Source of the DNA: an uncultured Hyphomicrobium sp.
GTDB lineage: Bacteria > Pseudomonadota > Alphaproteobacteria > Rhizobiales > Hyphomicrobiaceae
Assembly: GCA_934555825.1 (NCBI GenBank)
Contig: CAKTFJ010000002.1
Location: 434,001-498,000 of the forward strand
Direction: 5' to 3'
Length of the DNA: 64,000 nucleotides
Positions 25,983 through 33,867 of the stretch are shown piece after piece. Each line of letters begins with the position of its first letter. Position 1 is the stretch's first letter. The notes beneath the pieces were generated by a model. It was not told where the DNA came from, ran no database searches, and was given only the letters and a program-made list of their open reading frames with translations. The position numbers were made by a program, and so were the translations under genes.

Positions 25983-27017
25983 TCAGGCGCCGATCAGCAA
26001 CTCGTGCGGCGTAGCATCCGCAAGGTATCCGGCCACTGCGCTTGCCAGAACGGGTGCCAGCAGGAAGCCATGGCGGAAGGCGCCGTTCACGACGATCCGA
26101 CGGCCGTCGTCCAGGATTTTTGCGCGAGGCATGTTATCGGGGAAGGCGGGGCGCAAGCCCGCGCCCGCCTCGACGATGGCAGCTTCGCCGAAGGCTGGGT
26201 GGAGCGTGTAGGCCGCGCCGAGCAGCGCAAGCGCGGATCGGACGGTGATGGGGCCTGTGTCCTCGCTCTCGATCACGGTTGCGCCGATCAGGAAGTGGCC
26301 GTCGGGCCACGGCACCACGTAGAGGGGATGCTGTGGGTGCAGGAGGCGCACAGGGCGTGACAGACGAATCTCGTCTGTGCGGATCACGAGCCGTTCGCCG
26401 CGGACGCCGCGCAAATGCGGGAGAGTGTCTGCAGCCGCGTATCCCCGGCAATCGACGACGATTTCGTTTGCGCGCGCGCTGGACGGTGTCCAGTGCGTCC
26501 CGAGTTCGACAGTGGCCCCTGCGCTTCGCGTGGCGTCTAAGAGAAAGCGGAGCGCTGCGCTGGGCTCGAAATGGGCTTCGTCGGGAAAATAGAGCGCGGA
26601 AGCGAAGCGGCCTGAGAGATCCGGTTCGAGTGTGCCGAGCGCTTTTGCGTCGAGTGTTTCGGGCGGTACGGTCGCCTGGGCGAAACGCGTGAATTCGGCA
26701 TGGTCGCGTGGCGCGGCGACGACGAGGCTTCCGGTATTTAAAAGGTCCGGATACGCGGCGCGCCACAGGTCCAGCCCCTGCCGTCCGAGGATACGGATAC
26801 GCGGCTCCGCTTCGCTTTCACACCCGGGCGAGAGCATCACGCCGGCCAGGCGGCTTGCGCTCGCCGTGAACGGTTCTGCGCTTTGCTCGACGAGGCGCAC
26901 GCGATGGCCTGCTCTGGAGAGTGTGAGCGCTTGCCACACGCCAAAAATGCCTGCGCCGACGACCGTAATCGTGCGGGAGACTGCCGCTCTGCCCAACTGC
27001 TCGACGTCAGTCGCCAA
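25983..27017 (-). CDS. FAD-dependent amine oxidase (DAO/ThiO-like), paralogue 2
   Basis: A 344-residue flavoprotein clearly homologous to the product of 484-1503: both share GAGI-x-G, HYxRLVEQ-like ribose site, RGVRGERLVI, IGATVIESEDTGPITVRSA and RHGFLLAP. The likely start is a TTG at 27017 with GAGGGAG six bases before it; this overlaps the ggt stop by 11 bases and shows coupling. A farther ATG at 27083 has no such support. The family oxidises amino acids or amines; glycine oxidation for thiamine is possible but no thiamine gene is near. With ggt it may process gamma-glutamyl-derived amino acids (inference). Confidence 0.82.
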   Translation of the reverse strand: MATDVEQLGRAAVSRTITVVGAGIFGVWQALTLSRAGHRVRLVEQSAEPFTASASRLAGVMLSPGCESEAEPRIRILGRQGLDLWRAAYPDLLNTGSLVVAAPRDHAEFTRFAQATVPPETLDAKALGTLEPDLSGRFASALYFPDEAHFEPSAALRFLLDATRSAGATVELGTHWTPSSARANEIVVDCRGYAAADTLPHLRGVRGERLVIRTDEIRLSRPVRLLHPQHPLYVVPWPDGHFLIGATVIESEDTGPITVRSALALLGAAYTLHPAFGEAAIVEAGAGLRPAFPDNMPRAKILDDGRRIVVNGAFRHGFLLAPVLASAVAGYLADATPHELLIGA

Positions 27018-28794
27018 GGGCCACTCCCTCACGCCGCGGATCGGCGGCGCCTTCGAGCATGTCGGTGCGTCGTACGATGGCATGCAGCCCGGAGTTCATC
27101 AGGTCGGGTGCGATCTTGTGGCCATAGCTCTTCAGCATCAGTCCCTTCCATACCGCCGATATGCCGTATTCGAGCTGCATCGTCTCTCCGGTGCTGCCGA
27201 AATTCGGGAGGTCCACGGCGGCTTGTGCGTCGAGTTCCCAATCGACAAGGCCGATGAGAGCTTTGACGACGTAGAGGATAATGCGGTCGCCGCCCGGAGA
27301 CCCGAGTGTCGCGAACAGCTTTCCGTCCGGATCGAACATGACAATGGGCGCCATAGTGGAGCGTGGCCGCTTCCCCCCTTCGACGCGATTGGCGATCGGG
27401 CGGCCTTCGGCATCGGAGGGGCGGAAAGAAAAGTCGGTGAGCTGGTTGTTGAGCAGGAAACCGGCTGCAAACACGCCCGATCCGAACGCGCCTTCTATTG
27501 TTGTGGTGAGAGACACCGTGTGACCATCTGCATCGATCACCGAGAGATGGCTCGTTCCCGTTGCGTCGAGCGAAGGGTCTAGGCCCAGGGTCGCCCGGTC
27601 GGCGCCCGGCGGCTCTCCGGGCTCGGCGCGTTCCATGGCGCGGTCGGGGTCGATCAAGGCACTGCGGGCTTCGAGATAGCCGGTGTCGAGCAAGCCGGAG
27701 AGGGGAACCGAGACGAACGCGGGGTCGGCTGCGTAGCGGGCGCGGTCGGCGTAGGCCAGCCGCTCGGCTTCCGCGATCAGATGCATGGCCGGTACGTTCA
27801 AGGCGGCGTCGGGTCCGCGTCCGAGATCGAAGCGTTCGATCATTTTGAGTGTTTGCATGACGGCGAGGCCGCCTGACGAGGGTGGGCCCATGGAGCAGAT
27901 GAGGTAGCTGCGATAGATGGCGCAAAGCGGCTCGCGTTCCTCCACTCGGTAATTCGCGAGATCGTCCGGCGTGATGTCGCTTGCCGCCTTCGGGGCTTCG
28001 CGGGCGGCGGTGACGATGGCGTCCGCGATTGGCCCTCCATAAAACGCGTCAGCACCACGTCCTGCAATGGTTTCGAGCGTTGCGGCGTAATCGGGGTTGC
28101 GCAGCCGGTGGCCGATGGGGCGCGGACTTCCGGTCGAATCGAAAAAGTAGGTGCGCGCGGCGGGCGCGAACATGTCGGCCCCGAACCAGCGCAGCATGAA
28201 GTAGAGGCGCTGGGAGACTTCGAACCCATCGCGCGCCAATCGTATCGCGGGCTCGAACAGCCGTGCCCACGGCAACTTGCCGTGCTTCTTGTGGGCGTGC
28301 TCCAGCAGGCGGACAAGGCCAGGCGTGCCCACGCTGAGGCCGGAGTGCGCCGCTGCTGGCCACGAGATCGGTGCGCCGTCTTTCATGAACCGATCCGGCT
28401 GGGCGGCGGCGGGTGCAGTTTCGCGGCCATCGTAGGCTGCGAGTTCCTTCGCGTCCTCGTCCCAATGCAACAGGAACGCGCCGCCGCCGAGGCCCGACGA
28501 TTGGGGCTCTACCAGGCCCAGCACAAGTTGCGCTGCTATCGCCGCGTCCGTTGCCGAGCCTCCTGCCGCGAGCATTTCGCGCCCGGCTTGGGACGCGTGC
28601 CGATTCGCGGTCGAAATCATGTAGGTTTTGGCGTGGGCGACCGCTTTTTCGGTCCGTCCGGAGTGTGCTTCGGGTTCGAGCTGCTGGCGTGGCGCGGCCG
28701 GCTCGGCGCGCACGTCGCTTGCGAATGCCGCACTCAGGGCGAGCACGAGTGCGGCGATTGCCGCTCCGGCCGAGGCTCCTTTGGTGCCGCTCAT
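27007..28794 (-). CDS. ggt: Gamma-glutamyltransferase
   Basis: A 595-residue periplasmic proenzyme that cleaves gamma-glutamyl bonds, mainly of glutathione. A signal peptide covers about residues 1-30. The large subunit has GLVEPQSSGLGGGAFLLHW and YDGRETAP; the self-cleavage site is the threonine in GTSHLSVIDADG (Thr414), and the small subunit holds NNQLTDFSF, GKRPRSTMAP and TLGSPGGDRI. A GTG three codons upstream is possible. It is followed by an overlapping FAD oxidase gene, and preceded by a minus-strand terminator 130 bases upstream. Confidence 0.95.
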   Translation of the reverse strand: MSGTKGASAGAAIAALVLALSAAFASDVRAEPAAPRQQLEPEAHSGRTEKAVAHAKTYMISTANRHASQAGREMLAAGGSATDAAIAAQLVLGLVEPQSSGLGGGAFLLHWDEDAKELAAYDGRETAPAAAQPDRFMKDGAPISWPAAAHSGLSVGTPGLVRLLEHAHKKHGKLPWARLFEPAIRLARDGFEVSQRLYFMLRWFGADMFAPAARTYFFDSTGSPRPIGHRLRNPDYAATLETIAGRGADAFYGGPIADAIVTAAREAPKAASDITPDDLANYRVEEREPLCAIYRSYLICSMGPPSSGGLAVMQTLKMIERFDLGRGPDAALNVPAMHLIAEAERLAYADRARYAADPAFVSVPLSGLLDTGYLEARSALIDPDRAMERAEPGEPPGADRATLGLDPSLDATGTSHLSVIDADGHTVSLTTTIEGAFGSGVFAAGFLLNNQLTDFSFRPSDAEGRPIANRVEGGKRPRSTMAPIVMFDPDGKLFATLGSPGGDRIILYVVKALIGLVDWELDAQAAVDLPNFGSTGETMQLEYGISAVWKGLMLKSYGHKIAPDLMNSGLHAIVRRTDMLEGAADPRREGVALGD

Positions 28795-28927
28795 CGGCGC
28801 CACTTCGCTGCTCTTGCTGCCATCAGCCCATTCCCCGGCCTCGCTAAATCCGAATCCCGTTCTATAGGCGCGGAAGCTCGCTTGAAACCTCCGTCATTGC
28901 AGAGAGGACGGTGCTCGCTTCACGCCC

Positions 28928-28965
28928 AAAAAAACGGCCGGAATGGGGGGGATCCATTCCGGCCG
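28928..28965 (-). terminator. Strong intrinsic terminator, minus strand, upstream of ggt
   Basis: A perfect 12-base stem (CGGCCGGAATGG with CCATTCCGGCCG, loop of seven) is followed on the minus strand by seven U residues. No coding gene ends here, so it must end a non-coding or leader transcript coming from the right. Confidence 0.85.
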
Positions 28966-29227
28966 CGGGGCCAAGTCCAGACACAACGCATCACGGGTAC
29001 GCGGACATTCGAACGCGGACGGCACCCAAGGGATACGAAGGTGAGGGGACGCAAGCAGCCTTCGGGGGAGGCGGCCTCCAAACGAGGGAGAGGCACGGCG
29101 AAGACAGGGCGACGGCAACACCGGGACGCAGACGCAACACAAAGAGACGCAACGGGCACACACGCAGGGACACAACTGTCCGGACGCCGCCGAAACGCAA
29201 CGCGGCTACGCAGACCGGCACTCAACA

Positions 29228-29243
29228 TCAGGTATTTACCTGA
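29228..29243. promoter_or_regulatory. Palindrome in the ggt-transpeptidase gap
   Basis: TCAGGTA and TACCTGA form perfect 7-base arms around TT. It lies on the 5' side of the candidate RNA. The regulator is unknown. Confidence 0.35.
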
Positions 29244-29305
29244 GGTACTTGGAGCAGCCGAAGGATCGGCGACGCGCTCACAGGATCTGTATGTCAGGCG
29301 AATTT

Positions 29306-29320
29306 GTTCTTTTTTTGTTC
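29306..29320. promoter_or_regulatory. LexA (SOS) box of the alphaproteobacterial type
   Basis: GTTC, seven T residues, then GTTC: an exact match to the GTTC-N7-GTTC operator bound by LexA in Alphaproteobacteria. It lies 281 bases before the L,D-transpeptidase gene and at the 5' side of the minus-strand RNA candidate. A chance match is possible because the spacer is a T run. Confidence 0.5.
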
Positions 29321-29600
29321 TCATTATTTGTCCCTCTCAGTCAATATCCGATAGAGGATCTACGTGGGGGCCAACTGCCCGAACTGCCTAGCAAATCGGC
29401 AAGCGTTGCTCGGCTGCATCGGTCTCCGAACAAGTGGGCTGGCGTCGAGAATAAGACGCCCGGTGTGACTGCCCTGCTCTGCCGCCGGTTTTTCGGCTCA
29501 GCTATACGTCCTGTTATCAAATCTGGCCCAACATGCTGCGATGGCCCGGAGAGGGAACCGGCCTGGCGTAACGCGGCTTATTCAGCGGGAGTTTGAGTAG

Positions 29601-30482
29601 ATGGTGTTGTCGATGGCGAAGGTCGGCGGGTTCGTTGCAGCGGTGGTCGCGGTGGCTGCGCTGGCAGGCTCTCCTGGCGTTGCCCATGCGCAAGCTGGCG
29701 GCAATGGTGGGCTGGCGGACCTGCTTTGGGGCGGCGAGCCGGAGTTTGGAGGCGGCCGGCAGACGGTCAGCTTCAATTCCGAGTACAAGCCCGGGCAGAT
29801 CATCGTCAGTTTCGGCGACCGGCGGCTCTATCTCATTACCAAGCCGGGTCAGGCGCTGAGCTATCCGATTGCGATTCCGCGCGAGCAGAGCCGCTGGCAA
29901 GGCCGAACGACAGTCTCGTCGAAGCGCGAGAACCCGGATTGGCGTCCGACGCCCACCATGCTCAAGGAAAATCCGCGGCTTCCGAGCTGGGTGCCCGGCG
30001 GGCATCCAATGAACCCGCTTGGTGTGCGTGCCCTTTATCTCGGCTCGAGCCTCTATCGCATTCATGGCACCGATGCGCCGTGGACCATTGGGCAGGCCGT
30101 TTCGAAGGGCTGCATCCGCATGTTCAACGAGGACGTGCTGGATCTTTATCCGCGCGTGCCGACCGGCACGACCGTGACGGTTACTTGGGAGCGCTTCAAG
30201 ACGGATGGCGTCCAGACCGCCGCCGCGCCGAGCGAACCGCGCGCCCGTCCGCGTGGCCGCGCCTATCAGCGTCCGGCTGGCCGTCCGGCTCGCACATCGG
30301 AGGCGACTCGCGATCGTCCCGGTCCGCGAAAGGCCGGCTTCTTCATCGTTCCTGAGGATGAGGCGAACCCGGTTGTGCCGGAAGAGGGTATGGTTACGCG
30401 CTACAACCGCAATGTCGGCGGCGGGGCGATCTCGCGCGCGTCGCAGACGGTCGAGACGTCGGAGCTCGAACCGGTTCGCTAA
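29601..30482 (+). CDS. L,D-transpeptidase (YkuD family), exported
   Basis: A 293-residue periplasmic enzyme that makes 3-3 peptidoglycan cross-links or attaches proteins to peptidoglycan. A signal peptide (residues 1-31) is followed by the YkuD domain: QIIVSFGDRRLYLIT at the start and the catalytic block YRIHGTDAPWTIGQAVSKGCIRM with His and Cys. The C-terminal 90 residues are Arg/Pro-rich and likely disordered. The ATG at 29601 has GGGAG nine bases before it. A clear terminator follows. It complements the OmpA-type peptidoglycan-binding protein of this region. Confidence 0.93.
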   Translation: MVLSMAKVGGFVAAVVAVAALAGSPGVAHAQAGGNGGLADLLWGGEPEFGGGRQTVSFNSEYKPGQIIVSFGDRRLYLITKPGQALSYPIAIPREQSRWQGRTTVSSKRENPDWRPTPTMLKENPRLPSWVPGGHPMNPLGVRALYLGSSLYRIHGTDAPWTIGQAVSKGCIRMFNEDVLDLYPRVPTGTTVTVTWERFKTDGVQTAAAPSEPRARPRGRAYQRPAGRPARTSEATRDRPGPRKAGFFIVPEDEANPVVPEEGMVTRYNRNVGGGAISRASQTVETSELEPVR

Positions 30483-30510
30483 CGTGCACCCTTGATGTTT
30501 CGAAATTCGA

Positions 30511-30548
30511 ACGGGCGGCCGCGAAGTGCGTGCCGCCCGTTTTGTTTT
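30511..30548 (+). terminator. Intrinsic terminator after the L,D-transpeptidase gene
   Basis: ACGGGCGGC and GCCGCCCGT form a perfect 9-base stem with a 12-base loop, followed by TTTTGTTTT. It ends 29601-30482. Confidence 0.9.
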
Positions 30549-30580
30549 ATGACGCGCGCTGCGGAGGCTGGAGCTGCGAC

Positions 30581-31681
30581 TCAGCTCTGAGGGGCCAAGC
30601 AGGACTTGAGGCCCGTTGCGAGATTGCGGAGCAGTGTCTCGTAGGCAGTAGGGCCAGGTTCCAGCAGTGCGCCTTCGGGGTCCAGGGTGCCTGCCCGGGC
30701 GGTGGTGCCTTCGATGACCGCGTCGACCAGACGAGGCTGAAACTGCGGTTCGGCGAAAACGCAGCTCGCCTCCAGCGTACCGAGCCGCTGGCGAATCTCG
30801 GTGAGGCGTTTCGCGGAGGGCCGGACCTCGGGGCTCAAGGTGATCGAGCCCACCGGCGCAAGGCCGAATCTGCGTTCGAAATACTGATAGGCGTCGTGGA
30901 AGACGACGTACGGCTTGCCTTTTACGGATGCCATATCGCGCGCGAGATCGGCTTCCAGAGTGTCCAGTGCGGCCGCGGCACGGACGGCATTGTCGCGGAA
31001 CGTCTCGGCATGATCGGGTGCGGCTGCCGACAGTGCGCGCGCGATTTCGGTCAGCATCTTGCGGGCGTTGTGCGGGTCGAGCCAGATGTGACCATCCATT
31101 TCGTGCGCTGCATGGGCATGGTCGTGATGATCATGTTTGTGACCGTGGCCGTGATCGGCGTGGTCGTGGCTGTGGTCATGCTTGTGCTTGCCGTCGTGCG
31201 CACCGTGGTCATGGTCGTGCTTCTGATCGCCGTGGTCATGGTCTCCATGGCTATGGCTGTGATCATGGGCCTCGAAGGTTTCCCCACGACGGATGGGGAG
31301 GAGCGCTATTCCGGGGGAATCGGCCAACGTGACGACGCGCACGCTTTCGGGGAGCGCTTCGACAATCTTGCCTGTGAACGGCTCGACGGTTTCGGAGACG
31401 CGGAAAAAGACATCGGCCTGATGCAGTGCGCGCGCGTCCGATGGTTTCAGCGCGTAAGTGTGGGGCGAGGCCGCGCCCTGGACGAGAAGGCTCGGCGTGC
31501 CAACGCCCTCCATCACCTGGGCGACGAGTGCATGGATCGGTTTGATGGTCGCCGTCACTTTCACGTCAGCCGCAATGGCTGAGGTTCCGCTCATGAGCGT
31601 GGCGACCAGCACGGCGAGGGCCGGCATGACGCGGGTTGTCCGGCGGAGCCTTGTTTCGGAGTTTGGCGGGGTGACGATCAC
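30581..31681 (-). CDS. znuA: Zinc ABC transporter substrate-binding protein
   Basis: A 366-residue cluster-A-I periplasmic binding protein. After the signal peptide come TIKPIHALVAQVMEG and SPHTYALKPSDARAL (first metal histidine), a His/Asp-rich loop of about 65 residues (HDHSHSHGDHDHG and onward), DGHIWLDPHNARKM (second histidine), and YVVFHDAYQYFERRFGL (third). The His-rich loop marks zinc uptake proteins. The start is GTG 31681; an internal ATG 18 codons on also fits a signal peptide. The permease and ATPase genes are not adjacent, which is unusual. A weak Zur-like site lies upstream. Confidence 0.92.
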   Translation of the reverse strand: MIVTPPNSETRLRRTTRVMPALAVLVATLMSGTSAIAADVKVTATIKPIHALVAQVMEGVGTPSLLVQGAASPHTYALKPSDARALHQADVFFRVSETVEPFTGKIVEALPESVRVVTLADSPGIALLPIRRGETFEAHDHSHSHGDHDHGDQKHDHDHGAHDGKHKHDHSHDHADHGHGHKHDHHDHAHAAHEMDGHIWLDPHNARKMLTEIARALSAAAPDHAETFRDNAVRAAAALDTLEADLARDMASVKGKPYVVFHDAYQYFERRFGLAPVGSITLSPEVRPSAKRLTEIRQRLGTLEASCVFAEPQFQPRLVDAVIEGTTARAGTLDPEGALLEPGPTAYETLLRNLATGLKSCLAPQS

Positions 31682-31711
31682 GGAAGGCTGCTCCCTTTGC
31701 GCATGAAGTGC

Positions 31712-31730
31712 GAACGGATACTATAACATC
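31712..31730. promoter_or_regulatory. Weak Zur-like site between znuA and the metal-efflux pair
   Basis: On the minus strand GATGTTATA matches the left arm of the alphaproteobacterial Zur palindrome; the right arm agrees at only about five of nine bases. It lies 30 bases before znuA. Confidence 0.25.
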
Positions 31731-31936
31731 CAATTCGGCGCAACAGAGGCAAGGACGCCTTCCTTCTGCTCTATTCTCGGGCTCGTCTCCCCCGCCGGCA
31801 CTTGGCTGGGCCTGACGTTTCCGCCGGTATTCCGCGGTAGGGCCGGTGCCTACGTCTTGAAGCGCGCGGAGATGTGCTAAACATAGTGTCGTTATTCGAT
31901 GTCGGTGTTTTCCTGGCCGCACGAGGAGGCTTAAGC

Positions 31937-32608
31937 TTGCAATCATTCTGGTCAGCGGCGGCTGGCGCGCTGGCGCTTGGGCTCGGGTTTCTGCTCGGAG
32001 CTGGCCCCGCGGCGGCGCATCCTCATGTGTGGGTCACGGTCGAGACGACCGTCGTCTATGAGGATGGGCGCATCTCGGGCCTCAGGCATCGGTGGGTGTT
32101 CGACGAACTGTATGCCGCCATGGCGATCCAAGGTCTCGATGCCGACGGAGACGGCGTCTACTCGCGGGAAGAGCTTGCCGAGCTTGCGCAGGTCAACATC
32201 GACGGCCTTAAGGAATTTCAATACTTCACGTATTCGAAGCTGGGCGAGACGCGCCTCGCGCACAAAGATCCGGTCGATTACTACCTCGTCCACAAGGATG
32301 ACGAGCTTGCGCTTCACTTCACGCTTCCGCTCGATCAGCCCGTCATGGCGGACGCGGAAGGCTTCAGTTTCTCGGTCTTCGACGAAAGCTTTTTCATCGC
32401 CTTCGACTTCGGGGAGAACGAGCCGGTGAAGCTCAGTGCGGGTGCGCCGGAGGGGTGCGCGGCAAATATCGGTGTGCCGGAAAACGAGTTGATCGAGCTT
32501 CGTGCCCTCAACGATGCGTTTGGAGGAGCGCTCACTGCAGGTGACGCGAACCAGGGCATGGGGCTTGGCTATGCCCGCACCGTGACGCTCGGCTGCAAGA
32601 AATCATGA
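31937..32608 (+). CDS. DUF1007 periplasmic protein
   Basis: A 223-residue secreted protein. The signal peptide ends near AAA-HPHVWV; mature HPHVWVTVETTVVYEDG is the DUF1007 start. A calcium-loop-like DADGDGVYS lies near residue 75, and the C-terminus holds GLGYARTVTLGC. DUF1007 proteins are commonly encoded with NicO-type metal exporters, as here (overlap ATGA). I chose TTG 31937 since GAGGAGG sits seven bases upstream; a GTG at 31874 would add 21 residues. It may deliver metal to the exporter; unproven. Confidence 0.85.
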   Translation: MQSFWSAAAGALALGLGFLLGAGPAAAHPHVWVTVETTVVYEDGRISGLRHRWVFDELYAAMAIQGLDADGDGVYSREELAELAQVNIDGLKEFQYFTYSKLGETRLAHKDPVDYYLVHKDDELALHFTLPLDQPVMADAEGFSFSVFDESFFIAFDFGENEPVKLSAGAPEGCAANIGVPENELIELRALNDAFGGALTAGDANQGMGLGYARTVTLGCKKS

Positions 32609-33795
32609 TGCGACTTCTGTCTCTGATCGGGGCCCTGTTCGTCTGTCTCGCCGTTTCCTGGGGCGCGCTCGCGCAATCGGAGATGCGTCCGTCGCCGTTC
32701 GGCGTCCCCGTGCCCGGGCAGACGCAGTCTCAACCGCAAACGTCGGAGCGGAGCGTGTTCCGCGATGCGTGGTCGTGGCTGCTTATGCAGCAACAGCGTC
32801 TCAATCGTGAGATGGCCGCGGCGGTGCGGCAGATGAAATCGGGGAGCGTGCTCGACGCAACGCTGCTGCTTGCGTTCATAGGGTTCACCTACGGCGTGTT
32901 GCACGCCGCCGGGCCCGGCCATGGCAAGGCGGTGATCTCGTCTTATGTGCTGGCCAATCACGAAACGGTCCGGCGCGGGATATTCCTGTCGTTCTTAGCG
33001 GCTTTCATTCAGGCGCTTTCGGCGATCGCGATCGTCGGCTTGCTGGCGGTTGCCCTCAATGCCACGCGTGTGGAGATCAACGCGGCCGAAGGCTGGATCG
33101 AGACGATCAGTTGGGCGTTCGTGGCACTGATCGGGGCGTGGCTGCTTTATAGCCAGATTGCCGCCGTCGTGCGCCGCCGGCACGAGCGGGTGGGCGCCGC
33201 CGGACCGGCTCCGGCACACCGTCATACGCACAGTCATGCCCACGACGGGCACGGAGCGTCGTGCTGCGGGCATGATCACGATCACACACACAATCATGGG
33301 CACGACCATTCTCACAGTCACACTCATGATGGCGGTTGTTGCGATCATGCGCATGACCACGGGGCAGTCTATGCGCATAAGCACGATACGCCGGAGGATC
33401 AGGCCGTGTGCACGACCTGCGGGCACGCGCATATTCCTGACCCCTCTCAACTCCGCGGACCAATGTCCTGGGGTAAAGCGCTGGCGATTGCGTTCTCCGT
33501 CGGGATCCGGCCCTGTACGGGGGCTATTCTCATCCTCGTCTTCGCGTTGAGCCAGGGACTGCTGCTCGCGGGCGTATTCGCCACGTTCGCGATGGCGTTC
33601 GGCACTGCGATCACGGTTTCGGTGCTGGCGGCGCTGGCGGTTGGATCGCGTGAGCTTGCGAAACGCATGGCCGGTGGCGAGGGGCGCTTGGCGGGCCTCG
33701 TGACGTCTGGCATCGGCATCGGCGGCGCTGCGCTGGTGTTCGTGCTGGGTGCAAGCTTCTTCGTGGGATCGCTCGGACCGGGCGGACCGCTTTAG
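32605..33795 (+). CDS. NicO-family nickel/cobalt/zinc efflux protein
   Basis: A 396-residue membrane protein of the NicO/RcnA-like family. An N-terminal signal-like helix is followed by GFTYGVLHAAGPGHGKAVIS (metal path) in the second helix, a cytoplasmic or periplasmic loop of about 80 residues packed with His and Cys (residues about 205-285, with HSHAHDGHG, CCGHDHDHTH, CTTCGHAH), then GIRPCTGAILIL in a later helix. It is coupled to the DUF1007 gene. Metal specificity cannot be read; divergence from znuA suggests zinc. Confidence 0.88.
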   Translation: MMRLLSLIGALFVCLAVSWGALAQSEMRPSPFGVPVPGQTQSQPQTSERSVFRDAWSWLLMQQQRLNREMAAAVRQMKSGSVLDATLLLAFIGFTYGVLHAAGPGHGKAVISSYVLANHETVRRGIFLSFLAAFIQALSAIAIVGLLAVALNATRVEINAAEGWIETISWAFVALIGAWLLYSQIAAVVRRRHERVGAAGPAPAHRHTHSHAHDGHGASCCGHDHDHTHNHGHDHSHSHTHDGGCCDHAHDHGAVYAHKHDTPEDQAVCTTCGHAHIPDPSQLRGPMSWGKALAIAFSVGIRPCTGAILILVFALSQGLLLAGVFATFAMAFGTAITVSVLAALAVGSRELAKRMAGGEGRLAGLVTSGIGIGGAALVFVLGASFFVGSLGPGGPL

Positions 33796-33867
33796 CCTTT
33801 TCGACGGTCGCGTTGGACTTTAAAGGTTGGCGCGTCGTTTCCCGTCTTCGCCCGCCTCGGGGTGTTC

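Larger units (their letters stand above)
28928..29305 (-). ncRNA. Candidate non-coding RNA, A-free body with repeated YUGCGU motifs
   Basis: The 0.8-kb gap between ggt and the transpeptidase gene has no convincing protein frame. Its minus strand ends in a strong intrinsic terminator (28928-28965). From 29078 to 29176 the plus strand contains no T at all (99 bases), so a minus transcript would lack A over that span. ACGCAA occurs at 29049, 29132, 29147 and 29195 and ACGCAG at 29125, 29161 and 29208, which would read UUGCGU or CUGCGU in the RNA. An SOS-box match (29306-29320) and a palindrome (29228-29243) lie at the expected 5' side. The 5' end is a guess. It does not show tmRNA, RNase P or SRP RNA hallmarks. 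The rest of the gap (29345-29600) shows nothing I can name. Confidence 0.45.

Noticed and set aside
28928..29305. tmRNA, RNase P RNA or SRP RNA
   Set aside because: No tag-peptide frame, no RNase P GAGGAAAGUCC element, no SRP GGAAGCAGC loop; a T-loop-like TTCGAAT at about 29010 lacks a paired stem.
28108..29391. 427-codon plus-strand frame across ggt and the downstream gap
   Set aside because: First half is antisense to ggt; second half is Arg/Gly/Thr-rich from the T-free stretch.
33200..33440. Repetitive CAT/CAC-rich tract as a tandem or CRISPR-like repeat
   Set aside because: It encodes the His-rich loop of the NicO protein; no regular spacer pattern.
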